Notes: generated by a model not told the origin, from the letters alone. A stretch of 64,000 nt of DNA from Bradyrhizobium arachidis (GCF_024758505.1 NZ_CP077970.1:868001-932000); one strand, 5' to 3'; numbered from the stretch's first letter, positions 16,702 to 25,546 are shown. A program made the numbers and translations.

Positions 16702-17600
16702 ACGCGCCCGCCTATAATTTCGCTTATCTCGACGAGCAGACCAAGCGGATGATCCGCCGCGCGATCCTGAAGGCGACCGCGATTCCCGGCTATCAGGTGC
16801 CGTTCGCCAGCCGCGAAATGCCGATGCCCTATGGCTGGGGCACCGGCGGCGTGCAGGTCACCGCCGCGATCCTCGGCCCCGACGACGTGCTCAAGGTGAT
16901 CGACCAGGGCTCTGACGATACCACCAACGCGATCTCGATCCGGAAGTTCTTTGCGAAGACAGCTGGCGTTGCGACGACGACGGCGACGGAAGATGCGACC
17001 GTGATCCAGACCCGCCACCGCATCCCCGAGACGACGCTTCAAGCGGGCCAGGTGCTGGTCTATCAGGTGCCGATCCCTGAACCGCTTCGCTTCCTCGAGC
17101 CGCGCGAAACCGAAACGCGGCGCATGCATGCGCTCGCCGAATACGGCCTGATGCACGTAAAACTCTACGAGGACATCGCCCGCTTCGGCCACATCGCGAC
17201 CGCCTACGCTTATCCGGTGAAGGTGAATGCGCGCTATGTGATGGATCCGTCGCCGACGCCAAAATTCGACAATCCCAAGATGGACAATTGCGCCGCGCTG
17301 CAACTGTTCGGAGCCGGTCGCGAGAAGCGCATCTACGCGATCCCTCCCTACACGCAGGTCGTGTCGCTGGATTTCGAGGATCATCCCTTCGAGCCCTACC
17401 GCTTCAACGCGCCCTGCGCGCTCTGTGGCGCCGACAATTCCTATCTCGATGAGATCGTGACCGACGACAAGGGCAGTCGGATGTTCGTCTGCTCCGACAC
17501 CGATTTCTGTGAAGGACGCCAGGCCGAGGGACATCACGGCAGCCTGAGCGCCGCCCCGTACAAGGAGAAGGCGCAGCAGCAGGAGAGAAGCAATGGCTGA
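16698..17600 (+). CDS. phnJ: C-P lyase PhnJ (radical SAM C-P bond cleaving enzyme)
   Basis: A 300-residue catalytic subunit. PhnJ uses a [4Fe-4S] cluster and S-adenosylmethionine to break the carbon-phosphorus bond of ribose 1-phosphonate 5-phosphate, releasing an alkane and a cyclic ribose phosphate. The unusual cluster-binding cysteine set is complete: PCALCGADNSY at about residues 239-249, then FVCSDTDFCEG at about 265-275. The N-terminal AYLDEQTKRMIRRAILKA and MPMPYGWGTGG are family signatures. The 3' end overlaps phnK by 8 bases. Confidence 0.96.
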   Translation: MNAPAYNFAYLDEQTKRMIRRAILKATAIPGYQVPFASREMPMPYGWGTGGVQVTAAILGPDDVLKVIDQGSDDTTNAISIRKFFAKTAGVATTTATEDATVIQTRHRIPETTLQAGQVLVYQVPIPEPLRFLEPRETETRRMHALAEYGLMHVKLYEDIARFGHIATAYAYPVKVNARYVMDPSPTPKFDNPKMDNCAALQLFGAGREKRIYAIPPYTQVVSLDFEDHPFEPYRFNAPCALCGADNSYLDEIVTDDKGSRMFVCSDTDFCEGRQAEGHHGSLSAAPYKEKAQQQERSNG

Positions 17601-18390
17601 TCAGGCCCTGCTCGAGAACGACGAGCCCCTGCTGATCGCCGACGGCATCAGCAAGTCCTATGGCAAGATCGCCGCCTGCCGCGACGTCTCCTTCGCGCTC
17701 TATCCCGGCGAGGTACTGGCGATCGTCGGCGAATCTGGATCGGGCAAGTCGACGCTGTTGCAACTGCTCTCGGGCCAGCTTGCGGCGAGCGGCGGCCGCG
17801 TGTCCTACCGCATGCGCGACGGCGTCACGCGCGATCTCGCCACGCTTGGCGAGGCCGAGCGGCGCTTCCTGTTCCGCACCGATTGGGGCTTTGTGCATCA
17901 GGATCCCGCGCAGGGCCTGCGCATGGCGGTCTCGGCCGGCGCCAATGTCGGCGAACGGCTGATGGCTGTGGGCTGGAATCACTACGGACGCATCCGCGAC
18001 ACCGCCACCGACTGGCTGACGCGCGTCGAGATCGACGTCGAGCGCATCGATGATGCCCCAAAGACCTATTCCGGCGGCATGCGCCAGCGTTTGCAGATCG
18101 CGCGCAACCTCGTCACCGAGCCGCGGCTGGTGTTCATGGACGAGCCCACCGGAGGCCTCGATGTGTCGGTGCAGGCCCGGCTGCTCGATCTCCTGCGCAG
18201 CCTCGTCGCCGAGCTGCATCTCGCCGTCGTCATCGTCACCCATGATCTCGCGGTGGCGCGCCTCTTGTCGCATCGGGTGATGGTGATGAAGGGCGGCCGC
18301 GTCATCGAGACCGGCCTGACCGACCAGGTGCTCGACGATCCCCGCGAGCCCTACACCCAACTGCTGGTTTCCTCGATTCTGCCGCCATGA
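17593..18390 (+). CDS. phnK: Phosphonate C-P lyase system ATP-binding protein PhnK
   Basis: A 265-residue ABC-type ATPase. The Walker A motif is GESGSGKSTLL, the signature motif YSGGMRQRLQIARN, Walker B LVFMDEPTGGLD, and the switch histidine VTHD. PhnK resembles oligopeptide-importer ATPases in sequence but binds the PhnGHIJ core complex rather than a permease, and supports catalysis. No transmembrane partner is present here, which fits that role. It overlaps phnJ at its start and phnL at its end (ATGA at 18387). Confidence 0.94.
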   Translation: MADQALLENDEPLLIADGISKSYGKIAACRDVSFALYPGEVLAIVGESGSGKSTLLQLLSGQLAASGGRVSYRMRDGVTRDLATLGEAERRFLFRTDWGFVHQDPAQGLRMAVSAGANVGERLMAVGWNHYGRIRDTATDWLTRVEIDVERIDDAPKTYSGGMRQRLQIARNLVTEPRLVFMDEPTGGLDVSVQARLLDLLRSLVAELHLAVVIVTHDLAVARLLSHRVMVMKGGRVIETGLTDQVLDDPREPYTQLLVSSILPP

Positions 18391-19097
18391 GTTCGCCGAT
18401 GACTGCCATGATCGATATCGCCGACGCGCAAAAGACCTTCACCATGCATCTGCAGGGCGGCATCGAGCTGCCGGTCGTGCGCGGCGTGACCTTCCATGTG
18501 AATCCCGGCGAATGCGTCGTGCTGTCCGGTCCGTCCGGTGCCGGTAAATCGTCGATCCTCAAGATGATCTTCGGCAACTATCGCTGCGACGCCGGCCGTA
18601 TCGACATCCGCCATCGCGGCGCACTGGTCGATCTCGCCACCGCTGAGCCGCGGCAGGTGCTCAATATCCGCCGCTCCACGATCGGCTATGTCAGCCAGTT
18701 CCTGCGTGCCGTGCCGCGCGTCGCGACCGTGGACGTCGTCGCCGAGCCGCTCATCGCCAATGGCGTCGAGCGTGCGGAGGCACAGAAGCGCGCTGGCGAG
18801 CTTTTGCATCGCCTCAACATCCCCGAGCGCCTCTGGCAGCTCCCGCCCGCGACGTTCTCCGGCGGCGAGCAGCAGCGCGTCAACATCGCCCGCGGCTTCA
18901 TCTCGGATTTGCCGATCCTGTTGCTGGACGAGCCGACCGCCTCGCTCGACGCAGCCAATCGCGCCGTCGTGGTCGAGCTGGTTGCCGAGAAGAAACGGCA
19001 GGGCGTCGCGATGGTCGCGATCGTCCATGACGACGAGATCCGCCATCTGATTGCCGACCGCATCGTCGATGTCACCAGCTTTGCCGCCGCGGCCTGA
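18387..19097 (+). CDS. phnL: Phosphonate C-P lyase system protein PhnL (ABC ATPase-like)
   Basis: A 236-residue ABC-type ATPase. Walker A is SGPSGAGKSSILKM, the signature FSGGEQQRVNIARG, and Walker B LPILLLDEPTASLD. YRCDAGRIDIRHRG and FLRAVPRVATVDVVAEPL are typical of PhnL. It associates with the C-P lyase complex and is needed with PhnGHI for phosphonate-nucleotide formation. An ATG at 18399 is an alternative start, but the overlap with phnK supports 18387. phnM follows after 14 bases. Confidence 0.94.
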   Translation: MSSPMTAMIDIADAQKTFTMHLQGGIELPVVRGVTFHVNPGECVVLSGPSGAGKSSILKMIFGNYRCDAGRIDIRHRGALVDLATAEPRQVLNIRRSTIGYVSQFLRAVPRVATVDVVAEPLIANGVERAEAQKRAGELLHRLNIPERLWQLPPATFSGGEQQRVNIARGFISDLPILLLDEPTASLDAANRAVVVELVAEKKRQGVAMVAIVHDDEIRHLIADRIVDVTSFAAAA

Positions 19098-19111
19098 AGG
19101 ACGAAACTGAA

Positions 19112-20269
19112 ATGAACGCGAAGCCGAATGAAACTGTGATCGCCAATGCCAGGATCGTGCTGGCCGATCGCGTGATCGAGCAGGGCTGGATATCCCTTGC
19201 TGAAGGCAAGATCGCCGAGATCGGCGAGGGCAAGGCGCCGGCCGGCAGTGAAGATGCCGGCGGCGACCTGATCACCCCGGGCCTGATCGAGCTGCACACC
19301 GACCATCTCGAGGCGCACTACGTGCCGCGTCCAAAAGTGTTTTGGGACCCGATCGCCGCTGTCATCTCCTATGACGGCCAGCTCGCCACATCGGGCATCA
19401 CCACGGTGCTGGACTCCTTGCGTGTCTGGCGCGAGGACGGCGCAGAAGAGGTCGACGGCCGCGCGGGCATTTTGGCCAAGGCGATCTCTGCTGCGCGTGA
19501 CGAACATCTCCTGCGCGCCGATCACTTTTTGCATCTGCGCTGCGAGATCCCGATGCCGAGCGTGGTCGAGGAAGCCAAGGAGCTGATCGGTCGCCCGGAC
19601 GTGCGGCTGATGTCGCTGATGGACCACACGCCGGGCCAGCGCCAGTTCCGTGACGAGGTCAAGCTGCGCGACTACTATCGCGGCAAGGGCGCCGGCATGA
19701 CCGATGCCCAACTGGACGAACTCTTCGCCAAGCGTTTTGCCTATCAGCAGGCCTATGCCGCCAGCAACATGCGCGAGATCGTGGCGCTCGCGCGCGAGTA
19801 CAGGATTCCGCTCGCGAGCCATGACGACACCACGGAGGAGAATGTAGTGGACGCGGTGCGTGATGGCGTCGCGGTGGCGGAATTCCCGACCACCATGGAA
19901 GCCGCGCGCGGCCTCAACGAGGCCGGCATCGACATTCTCATGGGCGCGCCGAATGTAGTGCGTGGCGGCTCGCATTCCGGCAACATCGCCGCGGTCGATC
20001 TCGCACGCGAGGGCCTCTTGGACATCCTGTCGTCCGACTACATTCCCTCCAGCCTGCTGATGGCCGCGCTGCAACTGCCCGAGCGCGCGCCGGCGATCGA
20101 TCTGCCGGCCGCGATCCGGACCGTGACCAAGGCGCCGGCGGACGCCGTCGGTCTCACCGACCGCGGCGAGATCGCGGTCGGCAAGCGCGCCGATTTGATC
20201 CGCGTGCATGTCGCGGGCAATGTTCCCGTGGTGCGCAGCGTCTGGCGTGAAGGGCGCCGCGTCGCATGA
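19112..20269 (+). CDS. phnM: Alpha-D-ribose 1-methylphosphonate 5-triphosphate diphosphatase PhnM
   Basis: A 385-residue amidohydrolase-superfamily enzyme. The metal-binding motif is IELHTDHLEAHYVPRP at about residues 61-76, with further ligands in LASHDDTT and GGSHSGN. It removes pyrophosphate from the ribose 1-phosphonate 5-triphosphate made by PhnGHIL, giving the substrate for PhnJ. LADRVIEQGWISLAEGKI and LMSLMDHTPGQRQF are further PhnM hallmarks. The stop overlaps phnN by 4 bases (ATGA at 20266). Confidence 0.95.
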   Translation: MNAKPNETVIANARIVLADRVIEQGWISLAEGKIAEIGEGKAPAGSEDAGGDLITPGLIELHTDHLEAHYVPRPKVFWDPIAAVISYDGQLATSGITTVLDSLRVWREDGAEEVDGRAGILAKAISAARDEHLLRADHFLHLRCEIPMPSVVEEAKELIGRPDVRLMSLMDHTPGQRQFRDEVKLRDYYRGKGAGMTDAQLDELFAKRFAYQQAYAASNMREIVALAREYRIPLASHDDTTEENVVDAVRDGVAVAEFPTTMEAARGLNEAGIDILMGAPNVVRGGSHSGNIAAVDLAREGLLDILSSDYIPSSLLMAALQLPERAPAIDLPAAIRTVTKAPADAVGLTDRGEIAVGKRADLIRVHVAGNVPVVRSVWREGRRVA

Positions 20270-20850
20270 GCGAGACCCTTACGGTGGCCGAACAGAAGGA
20301 CGCGATCGGGCCGGGGCGATTGATCCTGGTGGTCGGACCGAGCGGCGCGGGCAAGGACACGCTGCTGGGCCTCGCGCGTGCCGCCTGCACTGAGGATTCC
20401 AACATCGTCTTTCCCCGCCGCATCGTGACGCGCGAGGCGTCGGCGGCGGAGGACAACATTGCGATGAGCGTCGATGAATTCCGGCGTGCCCGCGAGCAGG
20501 GCAGTTTTGCCGTGCATTGGGAGGCGCATGACCACGCCTATGCGCTGCCGGTCGAGATCAATGACGACATCCGCGCAGGCCGAACCGTCGTCGCCAATGT
20601 CTCGCGCACCGTGCTGGACGATCTGCGACGCGCCTATGCCAACGTCGTCGTGGTCGCGATCACGGCGCCGCCGGAGGTGCTCGCCGAGCGCTTGGCCGCG
20701 CGGGCGCGCGCTAGCGACGGCAATATCCGCGAGCGGCTCGATCGCAATGTCGGCGCCAGCGCCGACGTGACCATCGTCAATGCGGGCAGCGCGGACTATC
20801 ATGGCCGGCATCTGGTGCGGGTCATCAGGAACGAGTGCTGGCACGAGTAG
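20266..20850 (+). CDS. phnN: Ribose 1,5-bisphosphate phosphokinase PhnN
   Basis: A 194-residue kinase related to guanylate kinase. The P-loop is VVGPSGAGKDTLLGLA at about residues 21-36. RRIVTREASAAEDNIAMS and the FAVHWEAHDHAYALP segment are typical. PhnN phosphorylates ribose 1,5-bisphosphate to PRPP, feeding the sugar phosphate from C-P lyase back to nucleotide metabolism. No phnP (cyclic phosphodiesterase) or phnCDE transporter is seen in this cluster, so those steps must be encoded elsewhere. Confidence 0.93.
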   Translation: MSETLTVAEQKDAIGPGRLILVVGPSGAGKDTLLGLARAACTEDSNIVFPRRIVTREASAAEDNIAMSVDEFRRAREQGSFAVHWEAHDHAYALPVEINDDIRAGRTVVANVSRTVLDDLRRAYANVVVVAITAPPEVLAERLAARARASDGNIRERLDRNVGASADVTIVNAGSADYHGRHLVRVIRNECWHE

Positions 20851-20881
20851 ATCAGGCACGGAAAGCAAGGAGAGTGACGGA

Positions 20882-21493
20882 ATGACGGTGATTGCGACGA
20901 TCGAACAGCTCGAGGCCATCTACGGTCAGACCAACGACGCTTCGACCGTGAAGGTCGCCGATCACGTCACGCCGCTCTACCGCATCTTCATCGAGAAATC
21001 GCCGTTTGCCGCGCTTGCGACCATCGGTCCTGAAGGCATCGACTGCTCGCCGCGCGGCGACCTGCCGGGCTTTGTCCGCGTGCACGACGAAAAGACGCTG
21101 ATGCTACCTGACCGCCGCGGCAATAACCGTGTCGATTCCTTGCGCAACATCGTGCGCGACCCCAGGGTCTCGCTGATGTTCCTGATCCCGGGTTCGGGCA
21201 ACGCCATCCGCGCCAACGGCCGCGCGCATCTCTCCGTCGATCCCGACCTGCTCGCCTCGTTCAAGGTCGACGGCAAGGCGCCGCGCAGCGTGATGGTGAT
21301 GGAGCTCGACGAGATCTACTTCCAGTGCGCGCGGGCCATCGTTCGCTCCGACCTCTGGAATCCCGACAAGCGCATCGATCCGAAGACACTGCCGACGCCC
21401 GGCCAGATCCTCGCCGAGATGAGCCAGAACACCGTCGGCGGCGAGGAGTACGACCGGATCTGGCCGACCCGCGCCGCCGCGACGATGTGGTAG
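20882..21493 (+). CDS. Pyridoxamine 5'-phosphate oxidase family (FMN-binding split-barrel) protein
   Basis: A 203-residue protein. The core includes FAALATIGPEGIDCSPRGDLPGFVRVHDEKTLMLPDRRGNNRVDSL and VSLMFLIPGSGNAIRANG, which match the PPOX-fold FMN-binding proteins of the MSMEG_1061 type rather than PdxH itself. The C-terminal QCARAIVRSDLWNP is shared by that subgroup. The ATG at 20882 is supported by AAGGAGAG ten bases upstream. It begins 31 bases after phnN on the same strand and may be read from the phn promoter, but a metabolic link to phosphonates is not evident. Confidence 0.83.
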   Translation: MTVIATIEQLEAIYGQTNDASTVKVADHVTPLYRIFIEKSPFAALATIGPEGIDCSPRGDLPGFVRVHDEKTLMLPDRRGNNRVDSLRNIVRDPRVSLMFLIPGSGNAIRANGRAHLSVDPDLLASFKVDGKAPRSVMVMELDEIYFQCARAIVRSDLWNPDKRIDPKTLPTPGQILAEMSQNTVGGEEYDRIWPTRAAATMW

Positions 21494-21500
21494 CCGCTTC

Positions 21501-21651
21501 TTACCCTCTCCCCTTGTGGGAGAGGGTGGCTCGGCGCGAAGCGGCGAGACGGGTGAGGGGTTCTATCCGCGAGTGATCCCTCCTATTGCGCTTGTGGATG
21601 CAACCCCTCATCCGGCGCTTCGCGCCACCTTCTCCCACAAGGGGAGAAGGG
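21501..21651. repeat. Inverted-repeat element after the PPOX gene
   Basis: A block at 21501-21530 (ACCCTCTCCCCTTGTGGGAGAGGGTGGC) is complementary, with small gaps, to a block at about 21620-21651 (GCCACCTTCTCCCACAAGGGG). CGGCGCGAAGCG and CGGCGCTTCGCGCC form an inner pair. This is the common 'CCCTCTCCC' class of rhizobial intergenic palindrome and may terminate transcription from the phn operon. Confidence 0.7.
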
Positions 21652-22000
21652 AATTGAGACCGTCATATATGTCGGCGGTGTTGACATCGCCGCGAGGCAA
21701 TTCCGTTTGCGGGGCCATCGTCGCAGAGAAGCTCGCATGCGCCGCCGCGCGAAATATGGATAGCCATTTCATTGACCGATGGGGCCATTCGCTCGATATT
21801 CGAAGTATCAAAACTGCTCCCTGAGCCGAAAGCCGCATCATGAGATCGAACAGCCAGCGACCGACCAGCATCATGCGCAAGCGCATGACGCGTCGCTGCA
21901 TCTCCGCGGCGACCGGCCCCTGTTGTTGCTGCTGATCGCTCCCTAACCCCCCGATCGCAATTCAAGACAGGAACGCCGAGTGTTCGGCGAATGCATAGCC
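21652..22000. other. Remaining gap upstream of the small conserved ORF; no confident gene
   Basis: After the repeat, about 350 bases lead to the small gene at 22001. A minus-strand frame from 21901 gives MQRRVMRLRMMLVGRWLFDLM and continues to about 21608, running into the repeat. It has one possible membrane segment and a glutamine-rich stretch just upstream of the ATG, but no good ribosome site and no recognised family. It may be a gene fragment. Confidence 0.25.
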
Positions 22001-22204
22001 ATGCCAAAGGCCTTCATCATCGAAATTCACGACCGCACTGCCGGAATCATCGCGCGCGACGAGCGCGGGTTCCGCTTCTTCTCCTCCGAGCGCCTGTTCG
22101 ACAGTCTCGAAGGCCGCCAGTTCCGCTCGGTGCGTGACGCCGAGCGTGCGGCGCGCGCCGTGTTCACGGAGCGGCGTCATCTCATCAACCAGTACGCCAT
22201 CTGA
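22001..22204 (+). CDS. Small conserved-looking hypothetical protein
   Basis: A 67-residue protein, MPKAFIIEIHDRTAGIIARD at the N-terminus and ERRHLINQYAI at the C-terminus. It looks like a compact alpha/beta domain (strand-strand-helix) with a normal charged composition. The ATG at 22001 is preferred over one 21 bases earlier because it gives a more typical start. It sits 20 bases before the SsuA-like gene on the same strand and is probably co-transcribed. Family and function are not recognised. Confidence 0.6.
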   Translation: MPKAFIIEIHDRTAGIIARDERGFRFFSSERLFDSLEGRQFRSVRDAERAARAVFTERRHLINQYAI

Positions 22205-22224
22205 CCCGACCGAAAGGACAAGAC

Positions 22225-23178
22225 ATGATCACCCGACGACACATCTTCACCGCGGCGCTGCTGCTCGCGACTGCGGTCGCAGCTCCCGTCCACGCCGAAG
22301 ACAAGCCAACCGAAATCCGCATCGGTACGCAAAAGGGCGGGTTCTTCCCGGCGGTGCGGCAGCGCCAGACACTTGAAAACGCCTTCAAGCCACTCGGCAT
22401 CGAGATCAAATGGATCGACTTCCAGTTCGGCCCGCCGCTGCTGGAGGCCATCAATGTCGGCAGCGTCGATTTCGGCTTCGTCGGTGATTCCCCGCCGATC
22501 TTCGCGCAGGCCGGCAATACCAAGATCCGCTACGTCGCGGCGGTGAAATCGGAGGGCGACAACCAGGCCATCATCGTGCCGAAGGACTCGCCGATCAAAA
22601 CGCTCGCCGACCTCAAGGGCAAGCGCGTCGCCTTCGCCAAGGGATCGAGCGCGCACAATCTCCTGGTGGGAGCTCTGGAGAAGGCCGGCGTCGCCTGGAG
22701 CGACATCACGCCGGCGCCGCTTGCACCAGCGGATGCGACCGCGGCCTTCGTCAAGGGCTCGGTCGACGCCTGGTCGATCTGGGATCCCTATCTCGCGCTC
22801 GCCGAATTGAAGGAGCAGGCCCGAGTAATCGCCTTCGACAAGGACGTGCACAAGCCGAACGCCTTCTACATCGCCGGCTCAGACTTCGTGGAGAAATATC
22901 CCGCGTTGGTCGCAAAGCTCAACGCGACCTTCGCCGCCGAGGGCGTGTGGGCCGACAGCCATCATGTGGAGGTGGCGAAGGCGCAGTCGGAGGCGACGGG
23001 CGTCGATATCGAGGCGGTCAGGCGTTTCGTCGACCGCTCCACCTATCGCGTCGTTCCGCTCGATCAGGACGTGGTCAGGAGCCAGCAAGCGATCGCCGAT
23101 CGCTTTGCAAAGCTCGGCCTGATCCCGAAGCAGATCAACGTCACCGACATCGTCTGGAAGTGGACTCCGGGCTCCTGA
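22225..23178 (+). CDS. Aliphatic sulfonate-type ABC transporter substrate-binding protein (SsuA-like)
   Basis: A 317-residue exported protein with a signal peptide of about 24 residues (cleaved after PVHA). The mature start TEIRIGTQKGGFFPAVRQ, then LLEAINVGSVDFGFVGDSPPIFAQAG and VDAWSIWDPYLALAE, are the signatures of SsuA/TauA binding proteins. Its likely ligands are sulfonates or related sulfur compounds. No ssuB or ssuC is adjacent, so the membrane and ATPase components must come from elsewhere. A methionine-type sulfhydrylase gene lies close by on the opposite strand, giving a loose sulfur theme. Confidence 0.87.
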   Translation: MITRRHIFTAALLLATAVAAPVHAEDKPTEIRIGTQKGGFFPAVRQRQTLENAFKPLGIEIKWIDFQFGPPLLEAINVGSVDFGFVGDSPPIFAQAGNTKIRYVAAVKSEGDNQAIIVPKDSPIKTLADLKGKRVAFAKGSSAHNLLVGALEKAGVAWSDITPAPLAPADATAAFVKGSVDAWSIWDPYLALAELKEQARVIAFDKDVHKPNAFYIAGSDFVEKYPALVAKLNATFAAEGVWADSHHVEVAKAQSEATGVDIEAVRRFVDRSTYRVVPLDQDVVRSQQAIADRFAKLGLIPKQINVTDIVWKWTPGS

Positions 23179-23184
23179 GCCCGG
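23167..23184 (+). terminator. Short hairpin spanning the SsuA-like gene's stop codon
   Basis: CCGGGCTC (23167-23174) and GAGCCCGG (23177-23184) are perfect 8-bp arms with a 2-base spacer; the TGA stop at 23176-23178 lies within it. A CTTCC run follows rather than a pure T tract. It probably ends transcription between two convergent genes. Confidence 0.45.
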
Positions 23185-23208
23185 CTTCCATCGGGCGCCC
23201 CGCGGCTT

Positions 23209-23991
23209 TCAAGCCCTCAGCGCGGCCAGCAATTCATCCGGGCGTTCGGCCATGATCATGTGGCCGGCGCCCGGCACCACGACGGTCTTCGCATGCGGGA
23301 TTGCTGCCGCAAGCGCTTTGCCGGCTTTTGCCGGTGTCATCATGTCCCGCTCGCCGAGGATGAGTGTGGCCGGCACTTTTACGGTCGCCGCCGCCGTCAG
23401 CGCGTTCGCATAGGAATTGCAGGCGGAAAGGTCCTTGAACAGCACGCCGGGCTCGCAATGCTTGAGCACCGCCTGCGCGCCGCCATGCATCCACAATCCC
23501 GGTGCGAGGCTGCCGCCGAGCTCGGCCTTGAAGCCGAGACCCCAGATCGAGACCATGTCGAGCGCGTCCTGCTCGTTGGCCTCGGCCGCCTTCAGCAGAT
23601 CGGGGCCGACCGTCATGGTCGCGGCGGTCCCGATCAGGCTCAGTGCCGACACCTTGTCCGGATGACGCGCGGCCGTCTCCAGCGAAATCAGCGAGCCCAT
23701 GGAGTGCCCGATCAGATGCGCCTTCGGGACGCCGGCGGCCGCGATCAGCGCCGAGGTCCAGTCGGCCATGTCGGCGATGCTGGAAAGCGAAGGCCCGACC
23801 GAGCGGCCATGGCCGGGCAGATCAGGCGCCAGCACTGAAAAACCGTGATGGGAGAACCAGCGCGTATGCAGCGCCCAGGTCGAATGATCGAAGCCGGCGC
23901 CGTGGATGAACACCACTGATGGCAGCGACTTGTCGAATTCGCGACCCCCGGTCGCAACGAAAACCTCGGCGCCGTTGACGGAGAGCTTCAT
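23209..23991 (-). CDS. Alpha/beta hydrolase
   Basis: A 260-residue alpha/beta-hydrolase-fold enzyme. The oxyanion-hole region is VVFIHGAGFDHSTW, the nucleophile elbow LIGHSMGSL (serine at about residue 94), the acid residue lies in LGERDMMTPA and the catalytic histidine in VVPGAGHMIMAERP. The full triad is therefore present. There is no signal peptide. It starts 3 bases after the end of the metY-like gene, so the two are co-transcribed, which suggests a thioester, ester or lactone in the same pathway. The substrate is unknown. Confidence 0.87.
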   Translation of the reverse strand: MKLSVNGAEVFVATGGREFDKSLPSVVFIHGAGFDHSTWALHTRWFSHHGFSVLAPDLPGHGRSVGPSLSSIADMADWTSALIAAAGVPKAHLIGHSMGSLISLETAARHPDKVSALSLIGTAATMTVGPDLLKAAEANEQDALDMVSIWGLGFKAELGGSLAPGLWMHGGAQAVLKHCEPGVLFKDLSACNSYANALTAAATVKVPATLILGERDMMTPAKAGKALAAAIPHAKTVVVPGAGHMIMAERPDELLAALRA

Positions 23992-23994
23992 GGT

Positions 23995-25290
23995 TCAAAC
24001 CTTCTGCGAGATGCGGAGCGCCTGGTTGAGGTCGTCGATGATGTCGGATGCCGTCTCGATGCCGACCGACAGCCGTACCAGCTCCTCGCCGACCCCTGCG
24101 GCCTTCAATTGCTCGGCGTCCATCTGCTGATGCGTGGTCGAGGCGGGATGGATGACCAAGGTCTTGGCGTCGCCGACATTGGCGAGGTGGCTGATCATCC
24201 GCAAGCTCTCGATGAATTTGCGGCCGGCAGGCCGCCCGCCCTTGATGCCGAACGACACGATCGAGCCCGCGCCGCGCGGCAGGAGTTTTTTGGCGAGCTG
24301 GTAGTCGGTATGGGTCTCGAGCGAGGGATGCAGCACCCAGTCCACCGCCTTGTTGGCCTTCAACGCCTCCAGCACGAGGGTCGTGTTCTGCACGTGGCGG
24401 TCCATGCGCACGGGCAGCGTTTCCAGGCCCTGGAGGAGCTGGAACGCGTTGGTCGGCGACAGGCAGGCGCCGAAATCGCGCAGGCCTTCGGTGCGCGCGC
24501 GCATGATGAAGGCGGCGGTGCCGAACTGCTCGTCGAAGACGATGCCGTGATAGCCGCCATAGGGCTCGGTCAGGACGGGAAATTTGCCGGACGCCCGCCA
24601 GTCGAACCGGCCGCCGTCGATGATCGCGCCACCGATCGCGATGCCATGGCCGCCGATCCATTTGGTGGCGGAGTGCATCACGATGTCGGCCCCTAATTCG
24701 ATCGGACGGCTGAGATAGGGCGTGGCAAAGGTGTTGTCGATCAGCAGCGGAATTTTTGCATCATGCGCGATCTTCGAAACCGCGGGAATGTCCAGCACTT
24801 CCAGCCCGGGATTGCCGATGGTCTCGCCGATCACGAGCTTCGTGTTCGGCTTGATGGTGGAGCGGAAGGCGTCGAGGTCGCGCGGTTTCACGAAGGTTGT
24901 TGTGATGCCGAAGCGCGGCAAGGTGTGCGCGAGCAAATTGATGGTGCCGCCATAGAGCGAGGCTGAGGCCACGATGTGATCGCCGGCATTGAGCAGCGTC
25001 GCGATGGCGAGGTGCATCGCCGCCTGGCCGCTCGCGGTGCAGATCGCGCCGACGCCGCCCTCGAGCGCGGCGAGCCGCTCCTCAAGCACTGCTGTGGTCG
25101 GATTGGAGATCCGCGTATAGATGTGTCCGGCCCGCTCCAGGTTGAACAGCGCCGCTGCGTGATCGGAATCCTGAAACACGTAGGACGTCGTCTGGTAGAT
25201 CGGCACCGCGCGGGAGCCGGTGACGGGATCCGGATGCTGGCCCGCATGCAGGCTCATGGTTTCGAAGGCAGGGGGTTTTGGCGCGGGCAT
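23995..25290 (-). CDS. O-acetylhomoserine aminocarboxypropyltransferase / Cys-Met metabolism PLP enzyme
   Basis: A 431-residue PLP enzyme of the trans-sulfuration family. [27 protein letters not shown] opens the protein, followed by [24 protein letters not shown]. The PLP lysine is in [18 protein letters not shown] substrate-binding arginine and [10 protein letters not shown] also match O-acetylhomoserine sulfhydrylases (MetY), which make homocysteine from sulfide. Cystathionine gamma-synthase is less likely given the length and C-terminus. The ATG at 25290 is preferred over 25302 because GAGG sits six bases upstream. It is followed directly by an alpha/beta hydrolase gene. Confidence 0.88.
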   Translation of the reverse strand: MPAPKPPAFETMSLHAGQHPDPVTGSRAVPIYQTTSYVFQDSDHAAALFNLERAGHIYTRISNPTTAVLEERLAALEGGVGAICTASGQAAMHLAIATLLNAGDHIVASASLYGGTINLLAHTLPRFGITTTFVKPRDLDAFRSTIKPNTKLVIGETIGNPGLEVLDIPAVSKIAHDAKIPLLIDNTFATPYLSRPIELGADIVMHSATKWIGGHGIAIGGAIIDGGRFDWRASGKFPVLTEPYGGYHGIVFDEQFGTAAFIMRARTEGLRDFGACLSPTNAFQLLQGLETLPVRMDRHVQNTTLVLEALKANKAVDWVLHPSLETHTDYQLAKKLLPRGAGSIVSFGIKGGRPAGRKFIESLRMISHLANVGDAKTLVIHPASTTHQQMDAEQLKAAGVGEELVRLSVGIETASDIIDDLNQALRISQKV

Positions 25291-25404
25291 GCTTGGCCTC
25301 ATCGTTCGTTCGGCAGATCGGGCGGCTGTTTTGCCACAAATCGGCCGGGCAAGTCAGCCGTTGACAGGGGTTTTTGGTCGCAGGTCGCGAGTAACCCTCC
25401 ATCA

Positions 25405-25546
25405 CCGTCATCCTGAGGTGCTCGCCCTGCGGTGTACCGCAGGGCGAGCCTCGAAGGGCGACGGCCCGGCTGCGTCCCGGCCGTTCATCCTTCGAGGCTC
25501 CCCATGCGCCGCTTCGCGCCGCACGGCTCGCACCTCAGGATGACGG
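25405..25546. repeat. Inverted-repeat element with perfect 17-bp ends
   Basis: CCGTCATCCTGAGGTGC (25405-25421) and its exact complement at 25530-25546 bound the element. Inside are the paired blocks CGCCCTGCGG/CCGCAGGGCG and GCCTCGAAGG/CCTTCGAGGC. It occupies most of the 349-base divergent gap between the metY-like gene and the lyase gene (25291-25639). Such elements are dispersed in rhizobial chromosomes. No gene is seen in the rest of the gap, which must hold both promoters. Confidence 0.75.

Noticed and set aside
25291..25404. SAM-II type riboswitch upstream of the metY-like gene
   Set aside because: I looked for the conserved pseudoknot core expected in alphaproteobacterial met leaders and did not find a convincing match; the gap is mostly an inverted-repeat element.
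25405..25546. CRISPR or tRNA-like structure in repeat-rich gaps
   Set aside because: The repeats are paired complementary arms, not evenly spaced direct repeats with spacers, and no cloverleaf with a T-arm consensus was seen.
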